From contig NZ_JAEAGP010000001.1 of assembly GCF_015999305.1 (NCBI RefSeq), positions 806,001-870,000 of the forward strand: a stretch of 64,000 nucleotides of DNA. The letters are read 5' to 3'. Source of the stretch: Erythrobacter sp. YJ-T3-07 (GTDB lineage: Bacteria; Pseudomonadota; Alphaproteobacteria; Sphingomonadales; Sphingomonadaceae). Each line of letters begins with the position of its first letter. Position 1 is the first letter of the stretch. The notes under the pieces were generated by a model. It worked only from the letters and a program-made list of their open reading frames with translations, was not told where the DNA came from and made no database searches. This document shows positions 7,322 to 17,110 of this stretch, piece by piece. A program made the translations under genes and the position numbers.

Positions 7322-7930
7322 CTAGTCGATGCGGTTGAACTTCTCGAAATCGGGTCGCGGGCTGCGATCGAAAATCGATTCCTTGTCGCCATAGCCGATC
7401 GAGCAGATCCAGTCCGCGCGGTATTTCGGCTGGTCGGCGAAGAAGTCCTTGGTGACGCCCTCGGCATCGAAGCCCGACATCGGCCCACAATCAAGGCCGA
7501 TCGCGCGCGCGGCGAGCATCAGGTAAGCGCCCTGCAGGGCCGAGTTGCGCTTGGCACCCTCGATCCGGCCCTCGACATCGCCTTCGAACCAGCTCTTCGC
7601 ATCGGTGTGCGGGAACAGCCACGGCAGTTCTTCGTGGAAATCGATATCGTAGCCGATGATGACGCACACGGGCGCGGTCTTGATCTTCTTCTTGTTGGCA
7701 TCGCTCGCATGTTCGGCGAGCTTGTCCTTCGCGTCCTGCGACTTGCACCACACGAAGCGCGCCGACTGCTGGTTGGCCGAGGTCGGCCCCATCTTCAGCA
7801 GGTCGTAGATCTTGCGGACCTGGTCCTCGGTCACGTCCTTGTCGAGCCAGCCATTATAGCTGCGCGCTTCCAAGAACAGCTGTTCGAGCGCTTCGTGCGA
7901 CAATTCGTGGCCGTGGAACTGCTTGGTCAT
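7322..7930 (-). CDS. Nitroreductase family protein, RutE/HadB-like
   Basis: A 202-residue FMN-dependent nitroreductase-fold protein like RutE (malonic semialdehyde reductase). Family blocks are A-R-S-Y-N-G-W, M-G-P-T-S-A-N-Q-Q-S-A-R-F, N-S-A-L-Q-G-A-Y-L-M-L-A-A-R and I-G-L-D-C-G-P-M-S-G-F-D. No other rut gene is nearby, so a pyrimidine-breakdown role is not supported by context. A general NAD(P)H-dependent reductase is the safer reading. It lies between nfuA and tsaB on the same strand, 38 bases from nfuA. Confidence 0.88.
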   Translation of the reverse strand: MTKQFHGHELSHEALEQLFLEARSYNGWLDKDVTEDQVRKIYDLLKMGPTSANQQSARFVWCKSQDAKDKLAEHASDANKKKIKTAPVCVIIGYDIDFHEELPWLFPHTDAKSWFEGDVEGRIEGAKRNSALQGAYLMLAARAIGLDCGPMSGFDAEGVTKDFFADQPKYRADWICSIGYGDKESIFDRSPRPDFEKFNRID

Positions 7931-7968
7931 GGGATTTTCTTTTCTTTCCGGGTCCGGGGAGGGGGCGA

Positions 7969-8547
7969 TCAGGCCGCCCGCACCTCAACGACTTCGGGCA
8001 CGTAATGTTTCAGCAGGCCCTCGATCCCGTGCTTGAGCGTGGCGGTGGAGGAGGGGCAGCCGTCGCATGCGCCCTGCAGCTGGAGATGGACCACCCCGTC
8101 GCGGTAGCCGCGATAGGCGATGTCCCCGCCGTCGCCCGCGACCGCGGGGCGAATGCGCGTTTCCAGCAGTTCCTTGATCTGGTCGACGATGTCGGCATCG
8201 GCCGGGTCCTCTTCCACCGTCAGCGTATCTTCTGCCGGGACCGCGATGCCTGCGGCGGTGCCGCCGTGGAACAGCGGCGCTTCGGACACGAAATGGTCGA
8301 GCAGCACGGCGACCACCTGCGGCTTCAATTCGGTCCACTGCACGCCTTCGCCCTTGGTCACGGAGACGAAGTCGGAGCCGAAGAACACGCCCGTCACCTC
8401 GCCGGTGTCGAACAGGGCCTGCGCCAGCGGGCTGGCCTCGGCATCTTCCGGATTGGCGAAGTCGCGCGTGCCCTGCGGCATGACCTGCCGCTGGGGCAGG
8501 AACTTGAGCGTGGCGGGATTGGGCGTGGTTTCGGTTTCAATATACAT
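7969..8547 (-). CDS. NifU-family Fe-S cluster carrier, Nfu type
   Basis: A 192-residue Nfu scaffold/carrier that hands Fe-S clusters to client proteins. The Nfu N-terminal domain (M-Y-I-E-T-E-T-T-P-N-P-A-T-L-K-F) is followed by the NifU C-terminal domain with the cluster ligands C-D-G-C in G-A-C-D-G-C-P-S-S. Clients in this window would include MiaB and CcoG. It heads the leftward block and is divergent from the M16 peptidase gene. The 139-base gap probably holds both promoters; no operator was recognised. Confidence 0.92.
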   Translation of the reverse strand: MYIETETTPNPATLKFLPQRQVMPQGTRDFANPEDAEASPLAQALFDTGEVTGVFFGSDFVSVTKGEGVQWTELKPQVVAVLLDHFVSEAPLFHGGTAAGIAVPAEDTLTVEEDPADADIVDQIKELLETRIRPAVAGDGGDIAYRGYRDGVVHLQLQGACDGCPSSTATLKHGIEGLLKHYVPEVVEVRAA

Positions 8548-8686
8548 ATCGCCCCCGATGTAGGGGCGGGGCGGGAACGCGGCAAGCGATGGCGCGTCCC
8601 GATCATTGGCCGATGGGCAATTTCTGTCGCGGTCCCGCCATTTTGTTCATTAGGCCTTCACGCCTTTCCTCCCTATAGGCACGCAC

Positions 8687-11600
8687 ATGCACTCCGTTTC
8701 CTCCGGCCTCAGCCGCCTCGCCCTGCTTCTTCCCCTTCTGGCGGCGGCATGCGCGAGCCCGGGAATGCCGGACGCGCCCGATATGGCCGCGGGCACACCG
8801 CAGGCCGAACAGGCGCAGGCCTCCGCACAGAAGAACGCCGGGCTGCGCGACACCGCGCATACGCAGAAGCAAGCGCCCGGACAGGCCGCTGCCACGCTGA
8901 CCCCGGCAGCCGACGGGCCGCAGGCGACCGCCGCCACGCTCCAGTCGCCCGACGAAACCCCGTGGCTGTACGAGGGCAGCAATGTCCCGGTCGATCGCCA
9001 GTGGCGCTTCGGCGTGCTCGACAATGGCCTGCGCTATGCCACCCGCAAGAACGGCGTGCCGCCCGATCAGGTCTCGATCCGCATCCGGATCGACGCGGGA
9101 TCGCTCTACGAGACCGAGCAGGAGCGCGGCTTTGCCCACCTGATCGAACACCTGCTGTTCCGCCAGTCGCGCTATCTCGCCGTGGGCGAGACGATCCCCA
9201 CCTGGCAGCGGCTGGGCGCGACCTTCGGCAACGACACCAATGCGGTGACCAGCCCGACGCAGACGGTCTATCAGCTCGACCTGCCCGAAGCCTCGCCCGC
9301 CAAGCTGGACGAGGCGTTCCGCCTGCTGTCGGGGATGGTCCAGGCCCCGGTCATCAACGAAGTCAACGTGCGCACCGAAGTGCCGATCGTTCTCGCCGAA
9401 AAGCGCGAGCGTGGCGGCGGCGCGGGCGAGCGCGTGGCGACCACCAGCCGCGAGACCTTCTTCAACGGCCAGCGGCTTGCCGACCGGACCCCGATCGGGA
9501 CCGAGGAGACGCTGCTCGCCGCCAATGCCGATACGGTCCGGGCGTTCTACAAGCGCTGGTATCGCCCGCAGAAGACCGTGATTGCGGTCGCTGGCGATGC
9601 GGACCCGGTCGCGCTCGCCAGCCTGATCGAGAAGTATTTCGGCGACTGGAAGGTCGACGGGAAGGACGCGTCCGCGCCCGATTTCGGCGATCCCAAGGCC
9701 CCGGCAGGGGCGGACCCTGCAAACCCGGTGGGCGAGACGACCGTGATCGTCGAACCCGATCTTCCGCGCTCGCTCACCTATGGCGTGATGCGTCCGTGGC
9801 GTCCGGTGCAGGATACGATTGCCTATAACGAAGGCATCCTGATGGATTCGCTCGCCCAGTCGCTGATCAACCGGCGGCTCGAAGCGCGTGCGCGCGGCGG
9901 CGGCGATTACCTCTACGCGCAGGTCCAGCAGGAAGACGTCAGCCGCAGCGCCGACGCGACCTTCGTCAGCTTCGCACCTTTGACGCAGGACTGGCAGGCC
10001 GCGCTGGAAGACGTGCGCGCAGTGATCGCCGATGCGACCACCAATCCCCCGACCGACGAAGAACTCGCCCGCGAGATTTCCGAGTTCGAGGTCGCTTTCG
10101 TGGCCGGGGTGGAGGAAGCCGATGTCGAACCGGGCGCGCAGATCGCGGATACGCTGGTCAACGCGGTCGACATCCGCGAAACCGTCGCCTCGCCGCAGAC
10201 GGTGCTCGATATCTTTCGCGGGATGCGCGATCGGGTGACCCCGCAGGCGATCCTCGAGCGTACGCGCAAGCTGTTCGATGGCGAGGTGATCCGCGGCACC
10301 TATGTGACCCCGCAGGAAGGCGAAGCCACTGCCGAGCAACTGCGCAAGGCGCTGGCCGCACCGGTCGCGGCGGACGGGTCCGCGCGCATCGCGGCCAGCA
10401 CGGTCTCTTTCGATGATCTGCCCAAGATCGGTACGCCCGGCGAAGTGGTGCAAGAGGGCCCGCTGGGCGTGCTCGATATCGAGCGGGTTCAGCTGTCCAA
10501 CGGCGTCACCGCGCTTCTGTGGCCCAACCAGGCGGAGCCGGGCCGGGTCGCGGTCAATGTCCACTGGGGCGCAGGGATCCGCGCGTTCGACAAGGATAGC
10601 GCGGCCTACATCCCGCTCGGCGAAACCGCGCTGATCAGTTCGGGGCTTGCCGGGCTCGACCAGGAAGATCTCGACCGGCTGGCGACGGGTCGCAAGTTCG
10701 GGTTCAACTTCACCGTCGACCTCGCCAACTTCACCTTCTCCGCCGATACGCGCGCGGCGGACCTGGCCGACCAGCTCTATCTGTTCGCGGCCAAGCTGGC
10801 GCAGCCCGAGTGGGACGCGCGCCCGGTGATCCGCGCCAAGGCGGCGGCGCGCATTTCCTACGATACCTATGCGACCAGCCCTGCCGGCCTGCTCAACCGC
10901 GATCTCGAAACGCTGATCCGCAACGGCGATCCGCGCTTCGCGACGCCGAGCCCGGAGATGGTCGAGGGCACCACGCCCGAAGGCTTCCGCAAGGTGTGGG
11001 AGCCGCTGTTGAAGAAGGGCCCGATCGAAGTGCTGATCTTCGGCGATTTCGAGCGTGATCAGGCGATCGAGGCGCTGAAGACCAGCTTCGGCGCACTGCC
11101 CCCGCGCGAGGCCATCGATCCCGCCACCCTCGCTGCAAATCCCGAAGCGCCCGAGGCTGGCGCGCGCAAGGTGCTGTACCATCGCGGGGATGCCAACCAG
11201 GCCGCCGCAGTGGTCGCCTGGCCGGCGGGCAGCGGCCTTGCGCAGGTGCGCGAGGGGCGGCAGCTCGAAATCCTCGGCCAGCTTATGATGAACCGGCTGT
11301 TCGACGAGATGCGCGAGCGTGCCGGTGCCAGCTACGCGCCGCAGGTCCGGGTCGACTGGCCCAACGACGATGTCGGCGGGGGCACGATCATCGCGCTCGC
11401 CCAGCTGCGTCCGGACGATATCCCAGCGTTCTATGCCGCGGCGGACGAGATCGCGCGGGATCTGGCGACCAACGGCCCGACCGCGGACGAGCTTGCCCGC
11501 GTGACCGAACCGCTGCGCCAGACGATCCTGCGCGCGACCACCGGCAACGGTTTCTGGATGTGGCAGCTGCGCGGCTCCACCCGCGATCCCTCGCGCATCG

Positions 11601-11737
11601 GGGTGATCCGCACGCTGCTGGACGATTACTCGATGACCACGCCGGATCGGATGAAGGCGCTCGCCGCGAAATATCTCGAAGCGCGTGAACCGCTGGAGAT
11701 CGCGATCATTCCCGAGGGCACCGATCTGCCCGAGTAA
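8687..11737 (+). CDS. M16 family zinc metallopeptidase, lipoprotein
   Basis: A 1016-residue pitrilysin/insulinase-like peptidase. The N-terminus ends in a lipobox (L-L-A-A-A-C, Cys near residue 22), so it should be anchored to a periplasmic membrane face. The inverted zinc motif H-L-I-E-H is at about residues 151-155, and the third ligand is probably a Glu in V-P-I-V-L-A-E-K-R. The second, inactive M16 half is in the C-terminal part (N-G-V-T-A-L-L-W-P-N). A low-complexity Ala/Gln/Pro linker lies between residues 25 and 90. It is a distant homologue of the gene at 51821-54724, which has an ordinary signal peptide. The substrate is unknown. Confidence 0.9.
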   Translation: MHSVSSGLSRLALLLPLLAAACASPGMPDAPDMAAGTPQAEQAQASAQKNAGLRDTAHTQKQAPGQAAATLTPAADGPQATAATLQSPDETPWLYEGSNVPVDRQWRFGVLDNGLRYATRKNGVPPDQVSIRIRIDAGSLYETEQERGFAHLIEHLLFRQSRYLAVGETIPTWQRLGATFGNDTNAVTSPTQTVYQLDLPEASPAKLDEAFRLLSGMVQAPVINEVNVRTEVPIVLAEKRERGGGAGERVATTSRETFFNGQRLADRTPIGTEETLLAANADTVRAFYKRWYRPQKTVIAVAGDADPVALASLIEKYFGDWKVDGKDASAPDFGDPKAPAGADPANPVGETTVIVEPDLPRSLTYGVMRPWRPVQDTIAYNEGILMDSLAQSLINRRLEARARGGGDYLYAQVQQEDVSRSADATFVSFAPLTQDWQAALEDVRAVIADATTNPPTDEELAREISEFEVAFVAGVEEADVEPGAQIADTLVNAVDIRETVASPQTVLDIFRGMRDRVTPQAILERTRKLFDGEVIRGTYVTPQEGEATAEQLRKALAAPVAADGSARIAASTVSFDDLPKIGTPGEVVQEGPLGVLDIERVQLSNGVTALLWPNQAEPGRVAVNVHWGAGIRAFDKDSAAYIPLGETALISSGLAGLDQEDLDRLATGRKFGFNFTVDLANFTFSADTRAADLADQLYLFAAKLAQPEWDARPVIRAKAAARISYDTYATSPAGLLNRDLETLIRNGDPRFATPSPEMVEGTTPEGFRKVWEPLLKKGPIEVLIFGDFERDQAIEALKTSFGALPPREAIDPATLAANPEAPEAGARKVLYHRGDANQAAAVVAWPAGSGLAQVREGRQLEILGQLMMNRLFDEMRERAGASYAPQVRVDWPNDDVGGGTIIALAQLRPDDIPAFYAAADEIARDLATNGPTADELARVTEPLRQTILRATTGNGFWMWQLRGSTRDPSRIGVIRTLLDDYSMTTPDRMKALAAKYLEAREPLEIAIIPEGTDLPE

Positions 11738-11854
11738 GGGTTTCGCAAAGGCAGATCGACAGCCGGCAAAGAACAATTAGGCTTGCGTGCACGCAACGCA
11801 ATTGCCAGTCGTTTTGCATACGCGAACCGATCGAACCAAAAAGAGCATAGTGCC

Positions 11855-13225
11855 ATGGCTTCCCAATGGAGCCCCGATAGCTGGACGAATTTCGAGGCGA
11901 AGCACCTGCCCGCCTATGAAGATGCAGACGCGCTGGCGCGTGCGGAGGCTGAACTCGCCGCATGCCCCTCGCTGGTCTTTGCCGGCGAATCCGATGCCCT
12001 GCGCGGCGAGCTGGCGCGGGTCGAGGCGGGGCAGGCGTTCCTGCTGCAGGGTGGTGACTGCGCGGAAAGTTTCGCCGAATTCGCGCCCGACACGATCCGC
12101 GACACCTTCCGCGTGATCCTGCAGATGGCGGTCGTGCTGACCTATGCCGGGTCACTTCCGGTGGTGAAGGTCGGCCGGATGGCGGGCCAGTTCGCCAAGC
12201 CGCGCTCCAGCGATACCGAGACGCAGGGCGATGTCACCCTGCCGAGCTATTTCGGCGACAACGTCAACGGGATCGAGTTCACGCCCGAATCGCGGCGCAA
12301 CGATCCGCAGCGCATGGTGCGCGCCTATTACCAGGCGTCGTCCACGCTCAACCTGTTGCGCGCTTACGCGGGCGGCGGCTATGCCAACCTGCGGCAGGTG
12401 CACGACTGGACGCTTGACTTCATGGGCCGTTCGCAATGGTCGGAGAAATTCTCCGCCATGGCCGACCGGATCACCGAAGCGCTCGACTTCATGGCCGCCT
12501 GCGGGGTCGACCCGTCCGAACTGCCGCAGTTGCAGGGCACCAATTTCTACACCAGCCACGAAGCGCTGCTGCTGCCTTACGAACAGGCGATGACCCGGCG
12601 CGATTCGAACAGCGGGGAGTGGTACGATTCCAGCGCGCACATGCTGTGGATCGGCGACCGCACGCGGTTCGAAGGCAGTGCGCATGTCGAATTCATGCGC
12701 GGCATCCGCAACCCGATCGGCGTGAAGTGCGGGCCGAGCCTCGATCCCGATGTGCTGCTGCGGCTGCTCGATACGCTCAACCCCAACCGCGAGAGCGGGC
12801 GGATGGTCCTGATCACCCGCTACGGCCACGACAAGGTCGAGGCGAACCTGCCCAAGCTGATCCGCGCGGTTCGCCGCGAAGGGCACCCGGTGGTGTGGTC
12901 GAGCGACCCGATGCACGGCAACGTGGTCAAATCGGAAAGCGGCTACAAGACGCGGCCCTTCGACCGGATCAAGGCCGAGCTGGCCGATGTCTTTGCGGTC
13001 CACCGCGCCGAGGGCAGCTATCCGGGCGGGGTCCATCTGGAGATGACCGGTCAGAACGTGACCGAATGCGTCGGCGGCGCAGTCGCGATCACCGACGACG
13101 AACTGTCGAGCCGCTACCACACGCATTGCGACCCGCGCCTCAACGCGGCGCAGGCGCTGGAGCTGGCGTTCTCGATCGCCGAAATGCTCCAGCCGCAGGT
13201 CGATCGCGCGGCTGCGGCGGCTTAA
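11855..13225 (+). CDS. Class II 3-deoxy-7-phosphoheptulonate synthase
   Basis: A plant-type (class II) DAHP synthase of about 456 residues. It joins phosphoenolpyruvate and erythrose 4-phosphate in the first step of the shikimate pathway. Family marks are the G-G-D-C-A-E-S-F-A block, [31 protein letters not shown], and W-S-S-D-P-M-H-G-N. The start is ATG 11855 ([10 protein letters not shown]); the 24 codons before it have no family sequence. It stands alone, with a hairpin 6 bases after its stop. Confidence 0.95.
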   Translation: MASQWSPDSWTNFEAKHLPAYEDADALARAEAELAACPSLVFAGESDALRGELARVEAGQAFLLQGGDCAESFAEFAPDTIRDTFRVILQMAVVLTYAGSLPVVKVGRMAGQFAKPRSSDTETQGDVTLPSYFGDNVNGIEFTPESRRNDPQRMVRAYYQASSTLNLLRAYAGGGYANLRQVHDWTLDFMGRSQWSEKFSAMADRITEALDFMAACGVDPSELPQLQGTNFYTSHEALLLPYEQAMTRRDSNSGEWYDSSAHMLWIGDRTRFEGSAHVEFMRGIRNPIGVKCGPSLDPDVLLRLLDTLNPNRESGRMVLITRYGHDKVEANLPKLIRAVRREGHPVVWSSDPMHGNVVKSESGYKTRPFDRIKAELADVFAVHRAEGSYPGGVHLEMTGQNVTECVGGAVAITDDELSSRYHTHCDPRLNAAQALELAFSIAEMLQPQVDRAAAAA

Positions 13226-13231
13226 GTTCAA

Positions 13232-13249
13232 GGTTCGCTAGCGCGAACC
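13232..13249. terminator. Hairpin after DAHP synthase
   Basis: GGTTCGC-TAGC-GCGAACC is a perfect 7-base stem just after the stop codon. There is no T run, so termination strength is uncertain. Confidence 0.45.
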
Positions 13250-13255
13250 AGTCAG

Positions 13256-13303
13256 CGGCTGACGGCCCAAGACAAACAAGCCGGCTGACGGCCAGAGACA
13301 AAC
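13256..13303. repeat. Tandem 22-base direct repeat upstream of egtB
   Basis: Two copies, at 13256-13277 and 13282-13303, match at 20 of 22 positions with a 26-base period. Each begins CGGCTGACGGCC and ends AGACAAAC. They lie about 100-150 bases upstream of the egtB start in a 178-base gap. They could be tandem regulator sites. Confidence 0.6.
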
Positions 13304-13403
13304 GTCTCGACTGCACAAAGGATAATTTCGGAAACCGGGTTTCCCCTGCTGCATTCCTTTCCCTAGGGTGGGACAGGATTGCTCGCCAGGTGGGAGAGAA
13401 TCC

Positions 13404-14669
13404 GTGGCTTCAACCAGACTGCGAACATCGAGCGAGGAGAGCCCGCTCGAAGAACGCTTCCTTGCAACCCGCGCGCTGACCGAGGCGCTCGCAGCGCCGC
13501 TGAGCGAGAGCGACGCGACCATCCAGTCGATGGAAGACGCCTCGCCCGCCAAGTGGCACCTGGCGCATACGACGTGGTTCTGGGAAACCTTCCTGCTGCG
13601 CGACCACCTGCCCGAGTACACCCTGCACGACCAACGCTGGCCGTTCCTGTTCAACTCCTATTACGAAGCCGAAGGCGCGCGGATCGGGCGTTTTTCGCGC
13701 GGCATGCTGTCGCGACCGAGTGTCGACGAAGTGCTCGACTGGCGGGCGGTCGTCACGCAGGCGATGGGCCAGCTGCTCGACAATGCCGAGCTTGCCCCGC
13801 TGATCGAGCTGGGCGTCGCGCACGAACAGCAGCACCAGGAATTGCTGCTCACAGACATCAAGCACGCGCTGTTCCAGAACCCGCTCGGTCCGGCGATGTT
13901 CGACGCACAGCTGCCCGCGGCCGAGGCGCGCGAGCGTGGCTGGACCGAGCATCCCGGCGGGATCGGCGCGGTCGGCCATGCAGGGGACGGGTTCGCCTTC
14001 GACTGCGAAGGCCCGCGCCACCGCGTGCTGCTGGAGCCGTTCGCGCTGGCGGACACGCTCGTCACCAATGCCGAATGGGACGCCTTCATCGCCGATGGCG
14101 GGTATGAAAACGCCGCGCTGTGGCTCAGCGACGGGTGGGCCTGGGTGCAGGAGAACCGCATCGTCGCACCACTCTACTGGCGCGATGGTGAAAACGGGGC
14201 GGAGCACTTCACGCTCGCCGGGTGGCAGCCGCGCGACCCGCACGCGCCGGTCACGCACATCTCCTATTACGAGGCCGATGCCTTCGCTTCGTGGGCGGGC
14301 CACCGCCTGCCGACCGAGTTCGAATGGGAAGCGGTTGCGCGCGGCCAGCATGCCGAGGAAGCGCCCGCGCACGAGCCGGACGAGGGCAACCAGCTCGACG
14401 CCGCAGGCCCGGTGCACCCGGTCGGCTCGCCCGGACTGTTCGGCGATTGCTGGCAATTCACCCGCAGCGCCTATTTGCCGTACCCGCGCTTCCAGTCCGC
14501 AGAGGGCGCGGTGGGAGAGTATAACGGCAAGTTCATGAGCGGGCAGTTCGTCCTCAAGGGCGCGAGCTGCGCCACCGCGCGCGGCCATTCGCGCGCTTCC
14601 TACCGCAACTTTTTCTACCCGCACCAGCGCTGGCAGTTCACCGGCCTCCGGCTCGCGAAGGACATCTGA
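13404..14669 (+). CDS. egtB: Ergothioneine biosynthesis sulfoxide synthase EgtB
   Basis: Non-heme iron enzyme that couples the sulfur donor (gamma-glutamylcysteine or cysteine) to hercynine with oxygen. The DinB-like N-terminal half provides iron ligands in W-H-L-A-H-T-T-W-F-W-E and H-E-Q-Q-H-Q-E. The FGE-sulfatase-like C-terminal half ends in F-T-G-L-R-L-A-K. The start is GTG 13404, with GGAG 7 bases upstream, giving 421 residues; the longer frame to 13368 reads a non-family peptide. Its stop overlaps the egtD start by 1 base. No egtC, egtA or egtE is adjacent; an EgtE-like lyase must be elsewhere. Confidence 0.93.
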   Translation: MASTRLRTSSEESPLEERFLATRALTEALAAPLSESDATIQSMEDASPAKWHLAHTTWFWETFLLRDHLPEYTLHDQRWPFLFNSYYEAEGARIGRFSRGMLSRPSVDEVLDWRAVVTQAMGQLLDNAELAPLIELGVAHEQQHQELLLTDIKHALFQNPLGPAMFDAQLPAAEARERGWTEHPGGIGAVGHAGDGFAFDCEGPRHRVLLEPFALADTLVTNAEWDAFIADGGYENAALWLSDGWAWVQENRIVAPLYWRDGENGAEHFTLAGWQPRDPHAPVTHISYYEADAFASWAGHRLPTEFEWEAVARGQHAEEAPAHEPDEGNQLDAAGPVHPVGSPGLFGDCWQFTRSAYLPYPRFQSAEGAVGEYNGKFMSGQFVLKGASCATARGHSRASYRNFFYPHQRWQFTGLRLAKDI

Positions 14670-15655
14670 TGACCGATCAAACCGGCCTCAAGCTCGTCGA
14701 TCTCGACGAGGCAGGGGTAGACCGTGCCTTTCGCGCAGACGTGCTCGCCGGAATGCGCGAGGAGCAGAAAGCTATCCCCGCGCGCTGGCTGTACGACGAT
14801 GCCGGGTCGCAGCTTTACGAAGACATCACCCGAGTGCCGGAATATTACCCGGCGCGTGCCGAAACGCAGATCTTGCAGGAGCGCGGGTCGGACTTCGCCG
14901 AGGCGATCGGGCCGGGGCGCGCCGTGGTCGAGTTCGGCAGCGGGTCTTCGGTGAAGACGCCCGCTCTCTTAAGTGCGATCGACCCTGCGGCCTATGTGCC
15001 GCTGGATATTGCCGGCGATTTCCTGCGCGCCGCCGCCGCCGATCTCTCGGCCAAGTTCCCCGGCCTGCCGGTCTTCCCGGTGGAGGCCGATTTCATGCGC
15101 CGCGTCGAGCTGCCCGAGGAAGTGGCCGACATGCCCAAGCTCGGCTTCTTCCCCGGAGGCACCATCGGCAACATGGTCGCGCGCACCGCGACCGATCTGC
15201 TGCGCACCATGCGCGAGACGCTTGGCGAAGGTTCCATGCTGCTGGTCGGGATGGACCTGATCAAGGACACCCGCGTGCTCGAAGCCGCATACGACGATGC
15301 GGGGCGGGTGACGGCGGAGTTCAACCTCAACCTCGCGCGGCGGATCAACCGCGAACTGGGCGGGACCATCCCGGTCGACAAGCTGGAACATGCTGCACGC
15401 TGGAACGACCAGTTCGCGCGGATCGAGATGCATCTTGTCGCGCAGGAGGACATAACCTTCGAAATCGCGGGCGAAGAATTCGCGATGAAGGCGGGCGAGA
15501 CGATCCACACCGAGAACAGCCACAAGTTCGACCGCCGCAGCGCGGACAAGCAGCTGCTGGCGGGCGAATGGACCCCGGTGGGCCGCTGGCTCGACCGGGA
15601 GGAGCGCTTCAGCGTGGTCCTCGCCGAAGCCAGCATCCCGCGCAGCGCCCCCTGA
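14669..15655 (+). CDS. egtD: L-histidine N-alpha-methyltransferase EgtD
   Basis: A 328-residue SAM-dependent enzyme that trimethylates histidine to hercynine, the first ergothioneine step. Family blocks are I-T-R-V-P-E-Y-Y-P-A-R-A-E, V-E-F-G-S-G-S-S-V-K-T (SAM loop), F-F-P-G-G-T-I-G-N and H-T-E-N-S-H-K-F. It is translationally coupled to egtB (TGATG). With egtB it makes hercynylcysteine sulfoxide, an antioxidant intermediate; this fits an aerobic, possibly light-exposed organism. Confidence 0.95.
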   Translation: MTDQTGLKLVDLDEAGVDRAFRADVLAGMREEQKAIPARWLYDDAGSQLYEDITRVPEYYPARAETQILQERGSDFAEAIGPGRAVVEFGSGSSVKTPALLSAIDPAAYVPLDIAGDFLRAAAADLSAKFPGLPVFPVEADFMRRVELPEEVADMPKLGFFPGGTIGNMVARTATDLLRTMRETLGEGSMLLVGMDLIKDTRVLEAAYDDAGRVTAEFNLNLARRINRELGGTIPVDKLEHAARWNDQFARIEMHLVAQEDITFEIAGEEFAMKAGETIHTENSHKFDRRSADKQLLAGEWTPVGRWLDREERFSVVLAEASIPRSAP

Positions 15656-15738
15656 GCGCTCGTATTCGCGAGCGGGGAAGGCGAGCGGCAATCGCCATCC
15701 TGTTCATGGATTAGCACGCGAGTGTGCCCTATATTGCG

Positions 15739-16431
15739 ATGATGGATTTCGCCCCTGTGTTCGACCGGCTGGCCGCCAGTATCGGCAGCATTCCGCAAAG
15801 CGGCCTGCTGATCATCGCGGTTACCGCGATGCTGATCGGCTGGCTGGGCGCTGCGCTCGCCCGGCGCGATCTCCTGATCGGGCGAATCGTCAGCACCGGC
15901 AGTACGCTGGTGCTGTGCGGCGTGCTGGTGCTGATCGTGCTCCAGCTCGCGCGGCTTGACCCGCGGTTCGACGTCGCGATGTCCGAGGTCGGCCTGCCCG
16001 AACAGAGCGTGGTCGGCGGGGAAACCCGCGTGGAGCTGTCGCCGGACGGGCATTACTGGCTCAACGCAGAGGTCAATGGCGTGCCCGCGCGCTTCCTGGT
16101 CGATACCGGCGCGACGCTGACCGCGATTTCGGAGCCGACCGCACGCGCGGCGGGGCTGGAAGAGCGGCGCGATCGCCTGCCGGTGATGATGACCACCGCC
16201 AATGGCACGATCTCGGTCGGCACCACCACGATCGAGGAACTGCGCTTCGGCAATGTCGCCGCCTTCGGGCTCGACGCGGTGCTCGCACCCAATATCGGCG
16301 AGACCAATGTGATCGGGATGAACCTGCTCAGCCGGCTGGCACAGTGGCGGGTGGAGCAGGGCGTGCTGATCCTGGTGCCGAACGTGCCGCAGGATCAGCA
16401 AGTCGGCACTACGGGGGCAGATCGGACATAA
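15739..16431 (+). CDS. Membrane-anchored retropepsin-like aspartic protease (TIGR02281 type)
   Basis: A 230-residue protein with two N-terminal membrane segments (L-L-I-I-A-V-T-A-M-L-I-G-W and T-L-V-L-C-G-V-L-V-L-I-V). A single retropepsin domain follows with the catalytic F-L-V-D-T-G-A-T-L-T-A-I at about residues 118-129. One domain means it should act as a dimer. The double ATG at 15739/15742 is the likely start; a GTG at 15724 is possible. No good ribosome site is seen. Family members are often called TIGR02281 clan AA proteases, with unknown substrates. Confidence 0.85.
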   Translation: MMDFAPVFDRLAASIGSIPQSGLLIIAVTAMLIGWLGAALARRDLLIGRIVSTGSTLVLCGVLVLIVLQLARLDPRFDVAMSEVGLPEQSVVGGETRVELSPDGHYWLNAEVNGVPARFLVDTGATLTAISEPTARAAGLEERRDRLPVMMTTANGTISVGTTTIEELRFGNVAAFGLDAVLAPNIGETNVIGMNLLSRLAQWRVEQGVLILVPNVPQDQQVGTTGADRT

Positions 16432-16434
16432 TCA

Positions 16435-16466
16435 TCCGCCGGAGCGCATTGCTGCACCCCGGCGGA
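16435..16466. terminator. Inverted repeat between convergent genes
   Basis: TCCGCCGG (16435-16442) and CCGGCGGA (16459-16466) form an 8-base stem. It lies between the convergent stops of the aspartic protease and azoR, so it could serve both strands. Confidence 0.4.
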
Positions 16467-16489
16467 GGTTAGCGTTCGGGCGCTTGCCG

Positions 16490-17083
16490 TCAGGCGGCGA
16501 GCGTCTCGATGGTCTGTGCGGCCGCTTCGATCTTCTGCTCGCCATCCACACCCATGATGCCGTCGGCGGCGATGATCTCGACATCGGTGATGCCGATGAA
16601 GCCGAGGAAGTGGCGCAGCCACGGGGTCAGGAAGTCGAGTTCGCTGCCGATCGGCGTGCCGCCGCTGGCAATCACCACATAGGCCTTCTTGCCGGTCAGC
16701 AGGCCTTCCGGGCCGCTTTCGGTATAGCGGAACGTGGTCCCGGCGCGCGCGACCAGATCGGCCCACGCCTTGAGCGTGGAGGGCATGGTGAAGTTGTACA
16801 CCGGCAGGCTGAGTACCAGCGTATCGGCGCCCTGCAGTTCCGCGATCAGCGCGTCGGCGACGTCTGCCAGCGCCTGCTGCTTCTCGTCACGATCGGCCGG
16901 CGGGGTCAGGTTGGCGGCAAAGCGGTCCGCGTCGATCAGCGGCAGGTCGTTGGCCGCCAGATCGCGGGTCACGATGGTGGCGTCGGTGCCCTGGCTGAGC
17001 TTCTCGACCAGCTTGTTGCCGAGCTTGCGCGAGACGGATTCTCCGCTCCGGATGCTGGCGGTGACATGCAGGATATTGGTCAT
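16490..17083 (-). CDS. azoR: FMN-dependent NADH-azoreductase AzoR
   Basis: A 197-residue flavodoxin-like quinone/azo reductase. The FMN loop is in T-A-S-I-R-S-G-E-S-V-S-R, followed by L-S-L-P-V-Y-N-F-T-M-P-S-T-L-K-A-W-A-D and V-V-I-A-S-G-G-T-P-I-G. Two-electron quinone reduction protects against electrophile and thiol stress. It follows the pirin gene by 27 bases on the same strand, and a LysR gene diverges from that pair. The arrangement suggests LysR-controlled quinone detoxification. Confidence 0.92.
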   Translation of the reverse strand: MTNILHVTASIRSGESVSRKLGNKLVEKLSQGTDATIVTRDLAANDLPLIDADRFAANLTPPADRDEKQQALADVADALIAELQGADTLVLSLPVYNFTMPSTLKAWADLVARAGTTFRYTESGPEGLLTGKKAYVVIASGGTPIGSELDFLTPWLRHFLGFIGITDVEIIAADGIMGVDGEQKIEAAAQTIETLAA

Positions 17084-17110
17084 GAGGTTTTCCTTTTCTT
17101 GTGAGAGGTT

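Noticed and set aside
8603-11776. Very long open frame opposite the M16 peptidase gene
   Set aside because: High GC keeps the opposite strand open. The protein is Arg/Gly/Asp-rich with no family sequence, while the + strand has lipobox and zinc motif.
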